Shown here: one piece after another, positions 25,402 to 33,992 of the stretch
Position numbering within the stretch: the stretch's first letter is position 1
Layout of the letters: the number at the start of each line of letters is the position of its first letter
NCBI RefSeq assembly: GCF_011300875.1
Contig: NZ_CP049862.1
Location: 1,116,001-1,180,000 of the forward strand
Reading direction: 5' to 3'
Origin: Sanguibacter sp. HDW7
GTDB taxonomy: Bacteria; Actinomycetota; Actinomycetes; Actinomycetales; Cellulomonadaceae
DNA: 64,000 nt
Notes under the pieces: model-generated
Told to the model about the DNA's origin: nothing
The model's input: only the letters and a program-made list of their open reading frames with translations
The model's database searches: none
Position numbers and translations under genes: made by a program

Positions 25402-25875
25402 ATGACCACCACCGACCTCGACGAGCGCACCGCGCTCTCCGACCGCGCCGTCGCCCTCCTGCGCACCGCCGTCCCCGGCCTCTGGGCCGCACTCGTCACC
25501 ACCCTCCTGCGCATCATCAGCCCCCACCTGCCCGGCGACGTCGGCACCGCGCTCGCGGCCCTCCTGCGCTCCGAGCTCGTGGTGACGTTCGTCGTCGTGC
25601 TCGTCCTGGCGCTCTGGTACTGGCTGTGGCGGCGCGTCGAGCAGCTCGTGCCTGACGGGCTCGTTCGCCTCGCGCTCGGCTCTGCGCGCACGCCCGGCTA
25701 CACCCAGCCCGTCGAGCTCGGACAGACGCCCGACGGCGCGCACGTCGTCACGACCCTGACGAGCGGCGAGGCCGCGCTCATCGTCGACGTGCGCGAGGTC
25801 GAGGCACTCGCGCCCATCCGGCCCGAGGACGCTCCCGACCCGGACGACGACGTCGACGAGGTCGTCATCGACTGA
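25402..25875 (+). CDS. Putative holin
   Basis: The 157-residue product starts at ATG 25402 after GAGAGGAC. It has a weakly hydrophobic segment (VPGLWAALVTTLLRIIS, residues 23-40) and a clear transmembrane helix (LVVTFVVVLVLALWYWLW, about 60-77), then a soluble acidic C-terminal half ending DPDDDVDEVVID. Location immediately after the endolysin suggests it forms or assists the lysis pore. The long C-terminal domain is unusual for a simple holin, so the role is inferred. Confidence 0.6.
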   Translation: MTTTDLDERTALSDRAVALLRTAVPGLWAALVTTLLRIISPHLPGDVGTALAALLRSELVVTFVVVLVLALWYWLWRRVEQLVPDGLVRLALGSARTPGYTQPVELGQTPDGAHVVTTLTSGEAALIVDVREVEALAPIRPEDAPDPDDDVDEVVID

Positions 25876-25890
25876 CGCGCCCCCGCGCAC

Positions 25891-25931
25891 ACGAAGCGCC
25901 CCCACCCTCGATGAGGGTGGGGGCGCTTCGT
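25891..25931. terminator. Bidirectional terminator ending the phage late operon
   Basis: A perfect 19-bp inverted repeat with a 3-base loop (arms 25891-25909 and 25913-25931, core CGCCCCCACCCTC) lies between the last late gene and the convergent lipoprotein gene. Confidence 0.85.
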
Positions 25932-25942
25932 CGCGTCGGGGC

Positions 25943-26326
25943 TCAGGACTCGGCGCACTCCTCGCCGTACTGGGCGGGCGCGTAGATGACGAACGTCGTC
26001 CCGTCCTTCTCGAGCACTCGGACGTAGGTGGCGCCGAGGTCGACGACGGCCGCGCAGATCGCGAGCGCGGCCTTAGCCTCGTCACTGCCCTCCCCGCCCC
26101 GCGGGTCGACGATCGTCGTCTCGACCTCGAAGCGGCCCGGCTCGCTCTCGACGGCGCGTGTCACGGCGTCGCCCGCTGCCCTCTTCACGTCGGCGGTGCG
26201 GTCGACCTCGGCCGACGTCGTCGTCGCGGCCGCGGGTGGCGCCGGGTCGGGCTCGCTCGAGCAGCCGACGAGACCCACCGCGAGGGCGAGCGCAGGGACC
26301 AGGGCAAGTGCACGGAATCTACTCAT
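25943..26326 (-). CDS. Small lipoprotein (prophage-borne)
   Basis: The 127-residue product begins MSRFRALALVPALALAVGLV and has a lipobox LVGC at residues 19-22, so it should be lipidated and anchored outside the membrane. A Pro/Ala/Thr linker leads to a compact alpha/beta domain of about 85 residues (RFEVETTIVDP, ALAICAAVVDLGATYVRVLE, FVIYAPAQYGEEC). It is transcribed opposite to the late genes, between their terminator and the integrase, so it can be expressed in the lysogen. A surface role such as superinfection exclusion is plausible but unproven. Confidence 0.8.
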   Translation of the reverse strand: MSRFRALALVPALALAVGLVGCSSEPDPAPPAAATTTSAEVDRTADVKRAAGDAVTRAVESEPGRFEVETTIVDPRGGEGSDEAKAALAICAAVVDLGATYVRVLEKDGTTFVIYAPAQYGEECAES

Positions 26327-26349
26327 CCCAGCACGGTAGCGGATCCCGA

Positions 26350-27171
26350 TCAGGCGGCGACGGCCTCGACGAGACGCCGCCGCGCCGTGTCCGGCACCTG
26401 CACGTAGACCTGGGTCGTCGCTGGTGACGCGTGCCCGAGCAGCTGCTGCACCGCGAGCAGGTCACCATCGACCGCGTAGGCCGCCGTCCCGAAGCGATGC
26501 CGCAGCGAGTGCATCGACCATCCCTCCGGCAGCAGCCGCGACACGCGCTTCCCGACCCACCGCGCCGACATGTGCCCGTCGACCTGCCCCGGGAGCAGCC
26601 ACCTCGACCCGCCTCGGCCGCGCTCGCGGATGTGGCGCAGTACGGCGCAGGCGAGCGAGTCGGAGAGCGGGACGATCCTCTCCTTGTCGCCCTTGCCGTG
26701 CACGATGAGGGAGTGGCCGACGAGGTCCTCGACGACGTCGCGCTCGTGGACGCGGGCGACCTCACCGCGTCTTAGGCCGACCTCGGCGGCGAGGCGGATC
26801 ATGAGCCGCTCGTCGTCGTCGGCGCGGGCGAGGGCCTCGCGCCAGATGATCTCGGGCGTCGGATGAGGGCGCGGCAGGACGGGGCGCGGAGCGGGCAGCT
26901 CGTGCGCCGGGTCGACGGCGATGATGCCGGCGCGCTGGGCCCAGGCGAAGAACCGCCTTAGGCTCGACCGGAAGCTGCGCAGCGTCGCGCGACCCCAGTC
27001 TTGCGAGCCGAGCCACGCCTCAAGGTCCTGGTCGGTGACCTCGGCGATCGGCACGGCGACCTCGCGGGCCGCGCGCTCGAGGTGGTAGACGCGCAACTTG
27101 ATCGTCTCGGCACTGAGGCCGGCGGCGCGCATCGAAAGGGTCCAGCGGGCGATGTGGGGAGTCCAGGTCAT
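26350..27171 (-). CDS. int: Tyrosine-type site-specific integrase
   Basis: The 273-residue protein begins with the short SAM-like core-binding domain (WTLSMRAAGLSAETIKLRVY) and continues with the catalytic domain: GLRRGEVARV (first Arg), HGKGDKERIVPL (Lys), HSLRHRFGT (His-x-x-Arg), LLGHASPATTQVYVQV (His and the nucleophile Tyr). It recombines the phage with the tRNA-Met gene at 27632-27673. ATG 27171 directly abuts AGGAGGT, an unusually short spacing; no better downstream start fits the family. The next gene, upstream, reads in the same direction. Confidence 0.93.
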   Translation of the reverse strand: MTWTPHIARWTLSMRAAGLSAETIKLRVYHLERAAREVAVPIAEVTDQDLEAWLGSQDWGRATLRSFRSSLRRFFAWAQRAGIIAVDPAHELPAPRPVLPRPHPTPEIIWREALARADDDERLMIRLAAEVGLRRGEVARVHERDVVEDLVGHSLIVHGKGDKERIVPLSDSLACAVLRHIRERGRGGSRWLLPGQVDGHMSARWVGKRVSRLLPEGWSMHSLRHRFGTAAYAVDGDLLAVQQLLGHASPATTQVYVQVPDTARRRLVEAVAA

Positions 27172-27272
27172 ACCTCCTGAGAGGTACACGACCTCGCCCC
27201 CGGCGCGGGTGGGACCCCCGGCCGATCTGTGGACGTCGAGGTGTGCGACGTCGCTGTGGGCAGCGCCGCCCA

Positions 27273-27545
27273 TCAGTAGTGCATCCGGGTCCAGGTGGTC
27301 GCCTCGGGGTGCGGGCCGCACGTGAGGCCGGCGTTCATCAGCGGAGCGGTCGTCGCGCGTCTGGCCTCGCGCGGTCCCGAGATCCGCACGCCGCGGATGA
27401 TGCCTTCGCGGCCGGGGATGAGCGACTCGGTCTCGACGGCCTCGAGCGTGAGCGCGCTCTGGTCGACGTGGGCGCGGGTGAGGATCTGGCGGACTCCGCG
27501 TACCGTGAGGGGGCGGCATGCGAGGCGCTCGTCCACGGTGCTCAC
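27273..27545 (-). CDS. Small protein between integrase and attachment site
   Basis: GTG 27545 starts a 90-residue product (ERLACRPLTVRGVRQILTRA, then GVRISGPREARRATTAPLMN). It is basic with a possible small DNA-binding fold. Its start overlaps the stop of a short upstream frame (GTGA). Location between the integrase and att is where recombination directionality factors often lie, but I cannot identify it as one from sequence. Confidence 0.5.
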   Translation of the reverse strand: MSTVDERLACRPLTVRGVRQILTRAHVDQSALTLEAVETESLIPGREGIIRGVRISGPREARRATTAPLMNAGLTCGPHPEATTWTRMHY

Positions 27546-27679
27546 GCGGCCTCTTCCAGGTCGCCCTCGGTGTCGCGCGTCGCGCGGCGGTGCGCGGTGA
27601 GCTCGATGACCTCCGCGTCCTCGCCCTCCGGCTCATAATCAGCGGGTTCGGGGTTCGAGTCCCTGATGGCGCACCGCAC
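27542..27679 (-). CDS. Short frame crossing the attachment site
   Basis: A 45-codon frame from GTG 27679 runs antisense through the tRNA-Met remnant and ends overlapping the 90-residue gene. The portion after the core (DYEPEGEDAEVIELTAHRRA) has normal composition for a small acidic protein, but no start codon exists within the phage side. Any real start must come from sequence on the other side of att, which changes with integration. It may simply be a tRNA shadow. Confidence 0.3.
   Translation of the reverse strand: MRCAIRDSNPEPADYEPEGEDAEVIELTAHRRATRDTEGDLEEAA
27632..27673 (+). other. attR: 3' half of tRNA-Met (CAT)
   Basis: Bases 27632-27673 read as tRNA positions 32-73: anticodon loop CTCATAA, 3' anticodon stem TCAGC, five-base variable loop, T-stem CGGGG/CCCTG with loop TTCGAGT, 3' acceptor ATGGCGC and discriminator A. 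The preceding bases cannot complete the 5' anticodon stem, so the tRNA is truncated exactly where phage sequence begins. The loop CTCATAATC fits elongator tRNA-Met. The full tRNA should lie at the other prophage end. Confidence 0.85.
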
Positions 27680-27715
27680 GAGGCCCGGAACCACGGTTCC
27701 GGGCCTCGCCTTTTC
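27680..27715 (+). terminator. Intrinsic terminator of the tRNA-Met gene
   Basis: A 13-bp stem GAGGCCCGGAACC/GGTTCCGGGCCTC with a two-base loop is followed by GCC and TTTT. It marks the host side of the attachment site. Confidence 0.85.
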
Positions 27716-27764
27716 CCCTGGGTGTCGCTGGACGAGGGAGGCGGTGCGGGCCGACGGCCTCCGC

Positions 27765-28064
27765 TCAGGATCGCCGAGGCTGGGGCGTCGTCGGGCGCTC
27801 GTGCGTGCGCTCCGTGATCGCTCGCGCTGCACCTTCGATCTTGCGGACGAGCCGGTAGACGCCCATGCAGAGGGTCACGGTGCCGGCGATGCCGGCGGTG
27901 ATGCCGAGCATCCACAGCGCCATGGGTGGCTCGCTGTACTCCCCTCGTGCCGCCTCGGCCTTCATCGCTGCCAGCACGAGCCCCCCGCCGAGGGGGGAGA
28001 GGACGATCGACCACACGATGAGTGCCGCCGCGCTGACAGGTTCGGGATTAGCGATTCGTGGCAT
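27765..28064 (-). CDS. Small two-TM membrane protein
   Basis: I choose ATG 28064, giving 99 residues. Two transmembrane segments are clear: AAALIVWSIVLSPLGGGLVL (residues 12-31) and MALWMLGITAGIAGTVTLCM (48-67), followed by a basic cytoplasmic tail (RLVRKIEGAARAITER). It is the first host gene beyond the prophage. Function unknown. Confidence 0.65.
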   Translation of the reverse strand: MPRIANPEPVSAAALIVWSIVLSPLGGGLVLAAMKAEAARGEYSEPPMALWMLGITAGIAGTVTLCMGVYRLVRKIEGAARAITERTHERPTTPQPRRS

Positions 28065-28498
28065 GTGCGAAGCGTAGCGGCCGGAGGCGCCGAGCGTCAG
28101 GCATCCTGCGCCGCGGTCTTGCGGACGATCCGCGCTGCCTCCTCGACGGCCTGGGCGAGCGCCTGCGGCTCGGCGCGAACTGAGCGCGGCGCCGGCCGCT
28201 CGTCGACCCGGCACGGCCGCCCCGCGACCCTCGCGTCCACCCCTCGGGACTCACCTGTTCTGTCTGCGGTCGCGCAGGCGCGGAATCCTGCGGCGAGGGG
28301 TCCGAGGTCCCGATATGCACGGCCGTTCCGCTGATATCCATGGGGGTGTCGCAAGCCTCCGACCGGGGGGAGCGGCCAGGGTCCTTCCCGTCCTGCTGAC
28401 CAGCGTGGACGAGGTGGACGCGTTCGTCGTCACCGTCCGCGGTCCGGCACCGGCCCGTGGGGCCGCGTCGGGCGCGGACCCATCGAGCGGAGTATTAC
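28065..28498. other. Gap upstream of pntA without a confident gene
   Basis: This 434-bp stretch holds the promoter region of pntA. A minus-strand frame ending at 28097 has a plausible C-terminus (AEPQALAQAVEEAARIVRKT) but no convincing start or ribosome binding site; it may be a protein of about 47 residues from GTG near 28240. I see no repeat or RNA gene here. Confidence 0.4.
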
Positions 28499-30046
28499 GT
28501 GCGTATCGGAGTCCCCAAGGAGTCCGCACCCGAGCAGAGGCTGGTCGCGGCGACGCCGCAGACCGTCGGCAAGCTCGTCGACCTGGGCTACGAGGTCGTC
28601 GTCGAGGAGGGCGCCGGCAACGGTGCGAGCATCCCCGACGCCCTCTACACGGCCGCGGGCGCGACCGTCGTCGACACGGCCGCCGCCTGGGGCGCCGACG
28701 TCGTCATCACGGTCGACGGCCCCGGCGACGGTGACGTCGAGCGGCTGTCCGAGGGTGCGACGCTCGTCGCGCGCCTCGCCCCCGACGACACCCCTGAGCT
28801 CGTCGAGGCGCTCCGTGCGCGCGGCCTCACGGCACTCAACCTCATGTCGGTGCCGCGCATCTCGCGCGCGCAGGCGCTCGACGTCCTCTCGACGATGTCG
28901 AACGTCTCGGGCTACCGCGGCATCATCGAGGCCGCGGAGTCCTACGCCGGCATGTTCGGTGGTCAGGTCACCGCGGCGGGTTCGACGCCGCCGGCCCGCG
29001 TCTTCGTCATCGGTGCGGGTGTCGCGGGTCTTGCGGCGCTCGGCGCTGCCGGGTCGCTCGGCGCGGAGGTGCGGGCGTACGACGTGCGCGCGGACGTCGC
29101 GGAGCAGATCGAGTCGATGGGTGCGACGTTCGTGCGCGTCGCGGCCGAGTCGCAGGAGAGCGCCGACGGCTACGCCAAGGAGCTCACGGCGGACCAGGAG
29201 GCCGCGACCGCGGCCGTGTACGCGGCGGAGTCCGCCGCGGCCGACGTCGTCGTCTCGACGGCCCTCATCCGCGGCAAGGCGCCCATCACGATCACGGCGG
29301 AGATGGTCGCCGCGATGAAGCCCGGCTCGGTCGTCGTCGACCTTGCTGCGTCGGGCGGCGGCAACTGCGAGCTCACGGTCCCGGGGGAGAAGATCGTCAC
29401 CGACAACGGTGTGACGATCATCGGTTACACGGACCTGCCGGGCCGCATGCCCAAGCACACGTCGCAGCTCTACGGCACGAACATCGTCAACCTCATGAAG
29501 CTGCTGACGCCCGGCAAGGACGGCGAGCTCGTCCTCGACCTCGCCGACGTCGTCCAGCGCGGCATCACGGTGACGCAGGCGGGGGAGATCCTCTGGCCGC
29601 CGCCGCCCGTCCAGGTGTCTGCGGCTCCCGCACCGGCACCTGCGGCGCCGGTCGAGGCCGCTCCGGCAGCGCCGGCCCCCGTGGCAGCACCGAAGAAGAA
29701 GGGCAACGGCGCGCTCGTCGGCGGCGCGATCACCGCGGCGCTCGTCGTCGCGGCCGTCGCGTTCTCGACCGCGACGTTCGCCTCGCACCTCACGGTGTTC
29801 GCGCTCGCCGTCGTCGTCGGCTTCTACGTCGTCACGGGCGTCACGCACTCGCTGCACACCCCGCTCATGGCGCAGACGAACGCCATCAGCGGCATCATCC
29901 TCGTCGGCTCGCTGCTGCAGATCGGCTCGGACAACCTCGTCGTGACGATCCTCGCGGTCGTCGCCGCGACGTTCGCCTCGATCAACATCTTCGGCGGGTT
30001 CTCGGTCGCGAGCCGCATGCTCGCCATGTTCCAGAAGGAGGCCTGA
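28499..30046 (+). CDS. pntA: NAD(P) transhydrogenase subunit alpha
   Basis: GTG 28499 follows GAGCGGAG and gives 515 residues beginning [20 protein letters not shown], the conserved PntA opening. Domain I binds NAD(H): [20 protein letters not shown] at about 170 with a following acidic YDVR. An Ala/Pro linker (about residues 373-400) leads to the C-terminal membrane part with three or four helices ([20 protein letters not shown] and following), so the alpha subunit is the fused AA+AB form. With PntB it couples proton entry to hydride transfer from NADH to NADP+, supplying NADPH. pntB follows after three bases. Confidence 0.95.
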   Translation: MRIGVPKESAPEQRLVAATPQTVGKLVDLGYEVVVEEGAGNGASIPDALYTAAGATVVDTAAAWGADVVITVDGPGDGDVERLSEGATLVARLAPDDTPELVEALRARGLTALNLMSVPRISRAQALDVLSTMSNVSGYRGIIEAAESYAGMFGGQVTAAGSTPPARVFVIGAGVAGLAALGAAGSLGAEVRAYDVRADVAEQIESMGATFVRVAAESQESADGYAKELTADQEAATAAVYAAESAAADVVVSTALIRGKAPITITAEMVAAMKPGSVVVDLAASGGGNCELTVPGEKIVTDNGVTIIGYTDLPGRMPKHTSQLYGTNIVNLMKLLTPGKDGELVLDLADVVQRGITVTQAGEILWPPPPVQVSAAPAPAPAAPVEAAPAAPAPVAAPKKKGNGALVGGAITAALVVAAVAFSTATFASHLTVFALAVVVGFYVVTGVTHSLHTPLMAQTNAISGIILVGSLLQIGSDNLVVTILAVVAATFASINIFGGFSVASRMLAMFQKEA

Positions 30047-30049
30047 GCC

Positions 30050-31441
30050 GTGGAGACTCTCACCCAGCTCGTCTATGGCGTCTACCTCGTCGCCGGCATC
30101 CTCTTCGTCCTCTCGCTCGCGGGCCTCTCCAAGCAGGAGACGGCGCGCGGGGGCAACCTCGCGGGCAAGGTCGGCATGGCGCTCGCGCTCGTCGCGACCG
30201 TGACGCTCGCGCTCATCGAGTCCGAGCGGAACGCGGCCGTCACGGCCGCGCTCATCGCGCTCGCGCTCGGCGTCGGTGCGCTCGTCGGCACGTGGCAGGC
30301 CCGCAAGGTCGAGATGACGCAGATGCCTGAGATGATCGCGCTGCTGCACTCGTTCGTCGGTCTTGCAGCCGTCCTCGTCGGCTTCAACTCCTTCCTCACC
30401 GACTCCCACGGCGGCGCCGTGCACCTCGTCGAGGTGTTCCTCGGCGTGTTCATCGGTGCGATCACGCTCACCGGTTCGCTCGTCGCGTTCGGCAAGCTCT
30501 CGGCGCGCATGAAGTCCTCGCCGCTCACGCTGCCGGGCCGCAACCTGCTCAACCTCGGCGCGATCCTCGTCTCGCTCGGCCTCATGGGCTGGTTCATCGC
30601 GGCGCCGTCGATCTGGCCGCTCGCGATCATGACGGTCATCGCGCTCGCGGTCGGCTGGCACCTCGTCGTCGCGATCGGCGGCGGCGACATGCCCGTCGTC
30701 GTCTCGATGCTCAACTCGTACTCGGGCTGGGCTGCGGCCGCCGCGGGCTTCATGCTCGGCAACGACCTGCTCATCATCACCGGTGCGCTCGTCGGCTCCT
30801 CCGGTGCGATCCTCTCGTACATCATGTGCAAGGCCATGAACCGGTCGTTCATCTCGGTGATCCTCGGCGGCTTCGGCGCGACCGAGGGCGGCACCCCCCA
30901 GGGCGCCGTCGTCGAGGGCGAGCACCACGAGACGAGCGCCGACGACGTCGCACAGCTCCTCAAGGGCGCCAAGAGCGTGCTCATCACGCCTGGCTACGGC
31001 ATGGCGGTCGCCAAGGCGCAGTACCCGGTCGCCGAGCTCACCTCGAAGCTGCGGGCGAAGGGCGTCGACGTCCGCTTCGGCGTGCACCCCGTCGCGGGGC
31101 GCCTGCCGGGCCACATGAACGTGCTGCTCGCCGAGGCGAAGGTTCCGTACGACATCGTCGAGGAGCTCGAGGAGGTCAACGAGAAGCTGCCGCGCACGGA
31201 CGTCGTCCTCGTCATCGGGGCGAACGACACGGTCAACCCGGCCGCGGAGGACGACCCGGGCTCGCCCATCGCGGGCATGCCGGTGCTCCAGGTGTGGAAC
31301 GCGGAGAAGGTCGTCGTCTTCAAGCGCTCGATGGCCGTCGGCTACGCGGGTGTCCAGAATCCGCTCTTTTTCAAAGACAACACGACGATGCTCTTCGGCG
31401 ACGCCAAGGAGCGCGTCGAGGACATCGTCAAGGCGCTCTGA
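30050..31441 (+). CDS. pntB: NAD(P) transhydrogenase subunit beta
   Basis: GTG 30050 lies three bases after the pntA stop. The 463-residue protein has eight to nine transmembrane helices in residues 1-255, then domain III binding NADP(H): [58 protein letters not shown] and [14 protein letters not shown]. These are the standard PntB signatures. It forms the proton channel with PntA. A GC-rich hairpin ends the operon. Confidence 0.95.
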   Translation: METLTQLVYGVYLVAGILFVLSLAGLSKQETARGGNLAGKVGMALALVATVTLALIESERNAAVTAALIALALGVGALVGTWQARKVEMTQMPEMIALLHSFVGLAAVLVGFNSFLTDSHGGAVHLVEVFLGVFIGAITLTGSLVAFGKLSARMKSSPLTLPGRNLLNLGAILVSLGLMGWFIAAPSIWPLAIMTVIALAVGWHLVVAIGGGDMPVVVSMLNSYSGWAAAAAGFMLGNDLLIITGALVGSSGAILSYIMCKAMNRSFISVILGGFGATEGGTPQGAVVEGEHHETSADDVAQLLKGAKSVLITPGYGMAVAKAQYPVAELTSKLRAKGVDVRFGVHPVAGRLPGHMNVLLAEAKVPYDIVEELEEVNEKLPRTDVVLVIGANDTVNPAAEDDPGSPIAGMPVLQVWNAEKVVVFKRSMAVGYAGVQNPLFFKDNTTMLFGDAKERVEDIVKAL

Positions 31442-31460
31442 GCGCTGGAAGCCGCCTGTC

Positions 31461-31496
31461 GCGAGCGCGTCGCCCCTCCGGGGGCGGCGCGCTCGC
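31461..31496 (+). terminator. Terminator-like hairpin after pntB
   Basis: GCGAGCGCG pairs with CGCGCTCGC and an inner CGCCCC with GGGGCG, with a one-base T/G mismatch between, 20 bases after the stop. No T-tract. Confidence 0.6.
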
Positions 31497-31556
31497 GCGC
31501 GTCCGGGACGTGCGGGGTCCGGGGCGTGCGCGGCCTCGCCTAGGCTGGGAGGCACC

Positions 31557-32441
31557 ATGAGCACGACGCCCGACGTTCCCGACGCCCTCGTTCCCGACGT
31601 TCTCGACGGTCCCCTGGCCAGCGCGACCGACACCGCTGACGACGACGCCGCAGCCGACGCGCCGGCCGACGGTCCTGAGGTCGACGACGGCACCGCGGCC
31701 GCCGACGCGGAGCGTGCCACGACGCAGCACGGGACGTTCCGTGCCCATCCGGTGTCGTTCGTCCGCCGGTCCGGACGTCTGACGGACGGTCAGGCGAAGG
31801 CGCTCGAGCGCTCTGGCGCGCGCGTCATCCTCGACGTCCCGCGAGATGTTGCCCGCACGTCGGTCGACCCGGCGTGCCGTCTCGACGTGCCGGCGGTCTT
31901 CGGGCGGAGGGCCCCGCTCGTCGTCGAGGTCGGGTCGGGGATGGGCGAGAACGCGGTGGCCGCTGCGGCGGCGGATCCCACGCGCGACGTCCTCGCGCTC
32001 GAGGTCTACCTGCCCGGGATCGCGCAGGCGGTCCTCGCGGGTGACCGCGAGGGCGTGACGAACCTGCGCCTCGCGCAGGTCAACGCGCCCGAGCTCTTCG
32101 CGACCGCGCTCGCCCCCGCGTCCGTCGACGAGGTGTGGGTGTTCTTCCCCGACCCGTGGCACAAGACGCGCCATCACAAGCGCCGGCTCGTGCAGCCGTC
32201 GTTCGCGGGCGAGGTCGCGCGCGTGCTGCGGCCCGGCGGAGTGTGGCGGCTCGCGACCGACTGGGAGCCGTACGCCGACCACGTGCGCGAGGTGCTGCGC
32301 GGGCGGACTGACCTCGTGCCGCTCGTCGACGGGTCCGACGGCGTCGTCGAACGCTTCGACGGCCGCGTCCTCACGACCTTCGAGGCCAAGGGGCTTCGCG
32401 CAGGGCGGAGCGTGACGGACCTCGCCTACGTGCGGGTCTGA
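31557..32441 (+). CDS. trmB: tRNA (guanine-N7-)-methyltransferase
   Basis: ATG 31557 lies behind GGGAGG and a TAGGCT -10 box at 31541. The 294-residue product has the TrmB core: VVEVGSGMGENAVAAAAADP (SAM-binding loop, about residue 120), LALEVYLPGI, and the family signature VWVFFPDPWHKTRHHKRRLV, followed by GGVWRLATDWEPYADHV. It methylates G46 of tRNAs. The first 60 residues are an acidic low-complexity extension (VPDALVPDVLDGP) absent from most homologues and encoded by partly repetitive DNA. Confidence 0.93.
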   Translation: MSTTPDVPDALVPDVLDGPLASATDTADDDAAADAPADGPEVDDGTAAADAERATTQHGTFRAHPVSFVRRSGRLTDGQAKALERSGARVILDVPRDVARTSVDPACRLDVPAVFGRRAPLVVEVGSGMGENAVAAAAADPTRDVLALEVYLPGIAQAVLAGDREGVTNLRLAQVNAPELFATALAPASVDEVWVFFPDPWHKTRHHKRRLVQPSFAGEVARVLRPGGVWRLATDWEPYADHVREVLRGRTDLVPLVDGSDGVVERFDGRVLTTFEAKGLRAGRSVTDLAYVRV

Positions 32442-32460
32442 GCGGTCTGCCTTCGACGGC

Positions 32461-32466
32461 TAAACT
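32461..32466 (+). promoter_or_regulatory. -10 box of a probably leaderless mRNA
   Basis: TAAACT lies seven bases before GTG 32474, so transcription should begin at or next to the start codon. There is no Shine-Dalgarno sequence. Confidence 0.6.
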
Positions 32467-32473
32467 TGGTCGG

Positions 32474-33385
32474 GTGACGACGACGCGCATCGCCCTGGCA
32501 ACCTGCAACTTCCACCCCGACCTGGCCGAGGACGACCAGCACCTCCTGCGGGCTCTTCGGAAGCTCGGTGTGGAGGCCGTGCCGGCGGTGTGGGACGACG
32601 CGGAGGTCGACTGGTCCGCGTTCGACCTCGTCGTCGTGCGGTCCGTGTGGGACTGGTCGCAGCAGCGCGACGCGTTCCTCGCGTGGGCGCGCACCGTGCC
32701 CAACCTTCTCAACCGCGCCGCGATCCTCGCGTGGAACACCGACAAGGCCTATCTGCGCGAGCTCGACGCGGCCGGCATGCCGACCATCCCGACGATCTGG
32801 CTGACGCCCGAGCAGAAGCTCTCGTCGCGTGCCGTCCACACGCGTATGCCTGCGCACGGCGACTTCGTCATCAAGCCGACGGTCTCGCGCGGCGCGCGTG
32901 ACACGGGCCGCTACCAGGCGGGCGAGGCGACGAGCCGTGGCACCGCGATCCGGCGGACCGTCCAGCTGCTCAAGGACGGCCGCGAGGTGATGATCCAGCG
33001 CTACCTCACGAGCGTCGACACGGCGGGGGAGGCGGCGCTCGTCTACATCGACGGGGCGTTCTCGCACGCGGTGCGCAAGGGCGCGATGCTCCAGGGCCAG
33101 TTCCGCGGCGCTGCGGGCCTCTACAAGCAGGAGTCGATGTCGCTGCGCGAGGTGTCGGCGGCCGAGCGCGAGCTTGCCGACCGCGCGGTCGCGTTCGCGC
33201 AGGCCAGGCTCGAGGAGTCGCACCCGGGCGAGGGGCTGCTCTACGCGCGCGTCGACCTCGTCGAGGGTGACGACGGCGCGCCCCTCGTCCTCGAGCTCGA
33301 GGTCGTCGAGCCGACGCTCTTCCTCGCCTTCCGCGAGGGTGCGGCCGACGGGCTCGCACAGGCGATCCTCGCCCGCCTCGCCTGA
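32474..33385 (+). CDS. ATP-grasp family ligase, RimK/DcsG-like
   Basis: The 303-residue protein has the ATP-grasp layout: N-terminal domain (VVVRSVWDWSQQRDAFLAWA), LLNRAAILAWNTDKAYLREL, central HGDFVIKPTVSRGARDTGRY with the nucleotide-binding Lys, VMIQRYLTSVDTAGEAALVY, and the Mg-binding end LYARVDLVEGDDGAPLVLEL-EVVEPTLF. Relatives without defined substrate are common; the closest characterised type is the D-cycloserine ligase DcsG. It probably joins a carboxylate to an amine, substrate unknown. It stands alone, expressed from its own leaderless promoter. Confidence 0.85.
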   Translation: MTTTRIALATCNFHPDLAEDDQHLLRALRKLGVEAVPAVWDDAEVDWSAFDLVVVRSVWDWSQQRDAFLAWARTVPNLLNRAAILAWNTDKAYLRELDAAGMPTIPTIWLTPEQKLSSRAVHTRMPAHGDFVIKPTVSRGARDTGRYQAGEATSRGTAIRRTVQLLKDGREVMIQRYLTSVDTAGEAALVYIDGAFSHAVRKGAMLQGQFRGAAGLYKQESMSLREVSAAERELADRAVAFAQARLEESHPGEGLLYARVDLVEGDDGAPLVLELEVVEPTLFLAFREGAADGLAQAILARLA

Positions 33386-33450
33386 GCGGTCGCGCCCACT
33401 CCACCAGACAAGCCCCCACCGGAGCGCCGAAGCCCACTCCGCAGTGTTCC

Positions 33451-33837
33451 GATAGCCGATCGGTGCACTTGAGGTGTGCCGATCCGCTATCGACGACGTT
33501 TCTCGTCGCGTGCCCAACGCGCGATAGCCGATCCGTACGTGTGACGTGTGCTGATCCGCTATCGGTGAGCAGGCTTCGTCGTGCGGTGGCGCTGAGCGGC
33601 AGACCGCCCGCCGCGGAGTGCTGATAGCCGATCGGTGCATTTGAAGTGTGCCGATCCGCTATCGACAACGTTCCTCGTCGCGTACCCAATGCGCGATAGC
33701 CGATCCGTACGTGTGACGTGTGCTGATCCGCTATCGACGCGTCGCCGCCGTCCTGCGACGCGCTGGACCGTCGGTGGCTCACCGCCCCCATGGCTCGATA
33801 GCCGATCCGTACCGATGAAGTGGTCGGATCGGCTATC
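33451..33837. repeat. Array of five 41-nt palindromic repeats
   Basis: Units at 33451-33491, 33523-33563, 33623-33663, 33695-33735 and 33797-33837 are each exactly 41 nt, starting GATAGCCGATC and ending GATC[CG]GCTATC. Units 2 and 4 are identical; units 1 and 3 differ at two positions. Units 1+2 and 3+4 with their spacers form two 113-bp near-identical blocks 172 bp apart. Unit 5 extends outward to perfect 20-bp arms (33790-33809 and 33825-33844) and is followed by three CGAGCCAT direct repeats. Each can form a hairpin with a loop of 15-19 bases. Confidence 0.9.
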
Positions 33838-33992
33838 GAGCCATCGAGCCATCGAGCCATCGGGGCGCGGAGCGTGGGGCGTGGGGCACGTGGTGGGGAG
33901 GGCGTCGGCCCGCGGCGGGCCGCGGAGCCTTGACCTCGGCGGAGGCTCGCGTCTTTGCTGGTGAGACGGGTTGCGGATTCGGGCAGTTTCGT

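Larger units (their letters stand above)
1..27673. mobile_element. Temperate siphovirus prophage, left end outside the window
   Basis: Consecutive plus-strand genes with stop/start overlaps encode replication-type proteins, terminases, portal, S78 protease, HK97-type capsid, connectors, tail tube, tail chaperones with a frameshift, tape measure, distal tail, fibre, M15 peptidase and a membrane protein. A minus-strand tyrosine integrase follows, then the 3' half of a tRNA-Met at 27632-27673, which I take as the right attachment site. No repressor or excisionase is recognised, so the immunity region probably lies to the left of base 1. All structural genes appear intact, so the prophage may be inducible; that is inference. 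Confidence 0.93.

Noticed and set aside
27632-27673. A complete tRNA-Met gene
   Set aside because: The 5' half is missing: the bases before the anticodon loop (CTCCGG) do not pair with the 3' stem and no D-arm is present.
28430-31720. A minus-strand open frame of about 1,100 codons opposite pntAB
   Set aside because: pntA and pntB are unmistakable on the plus strand; the antisense product is a low-complexity shadow rich in Arg, Asp and Glu.
33451-33837. CRISPR array
   Set aside because: Only five units, each internally palindromic; spacers are of unequal length (31, 59, 31, 61 bp) and two are near-identical, and no cas genes are present.
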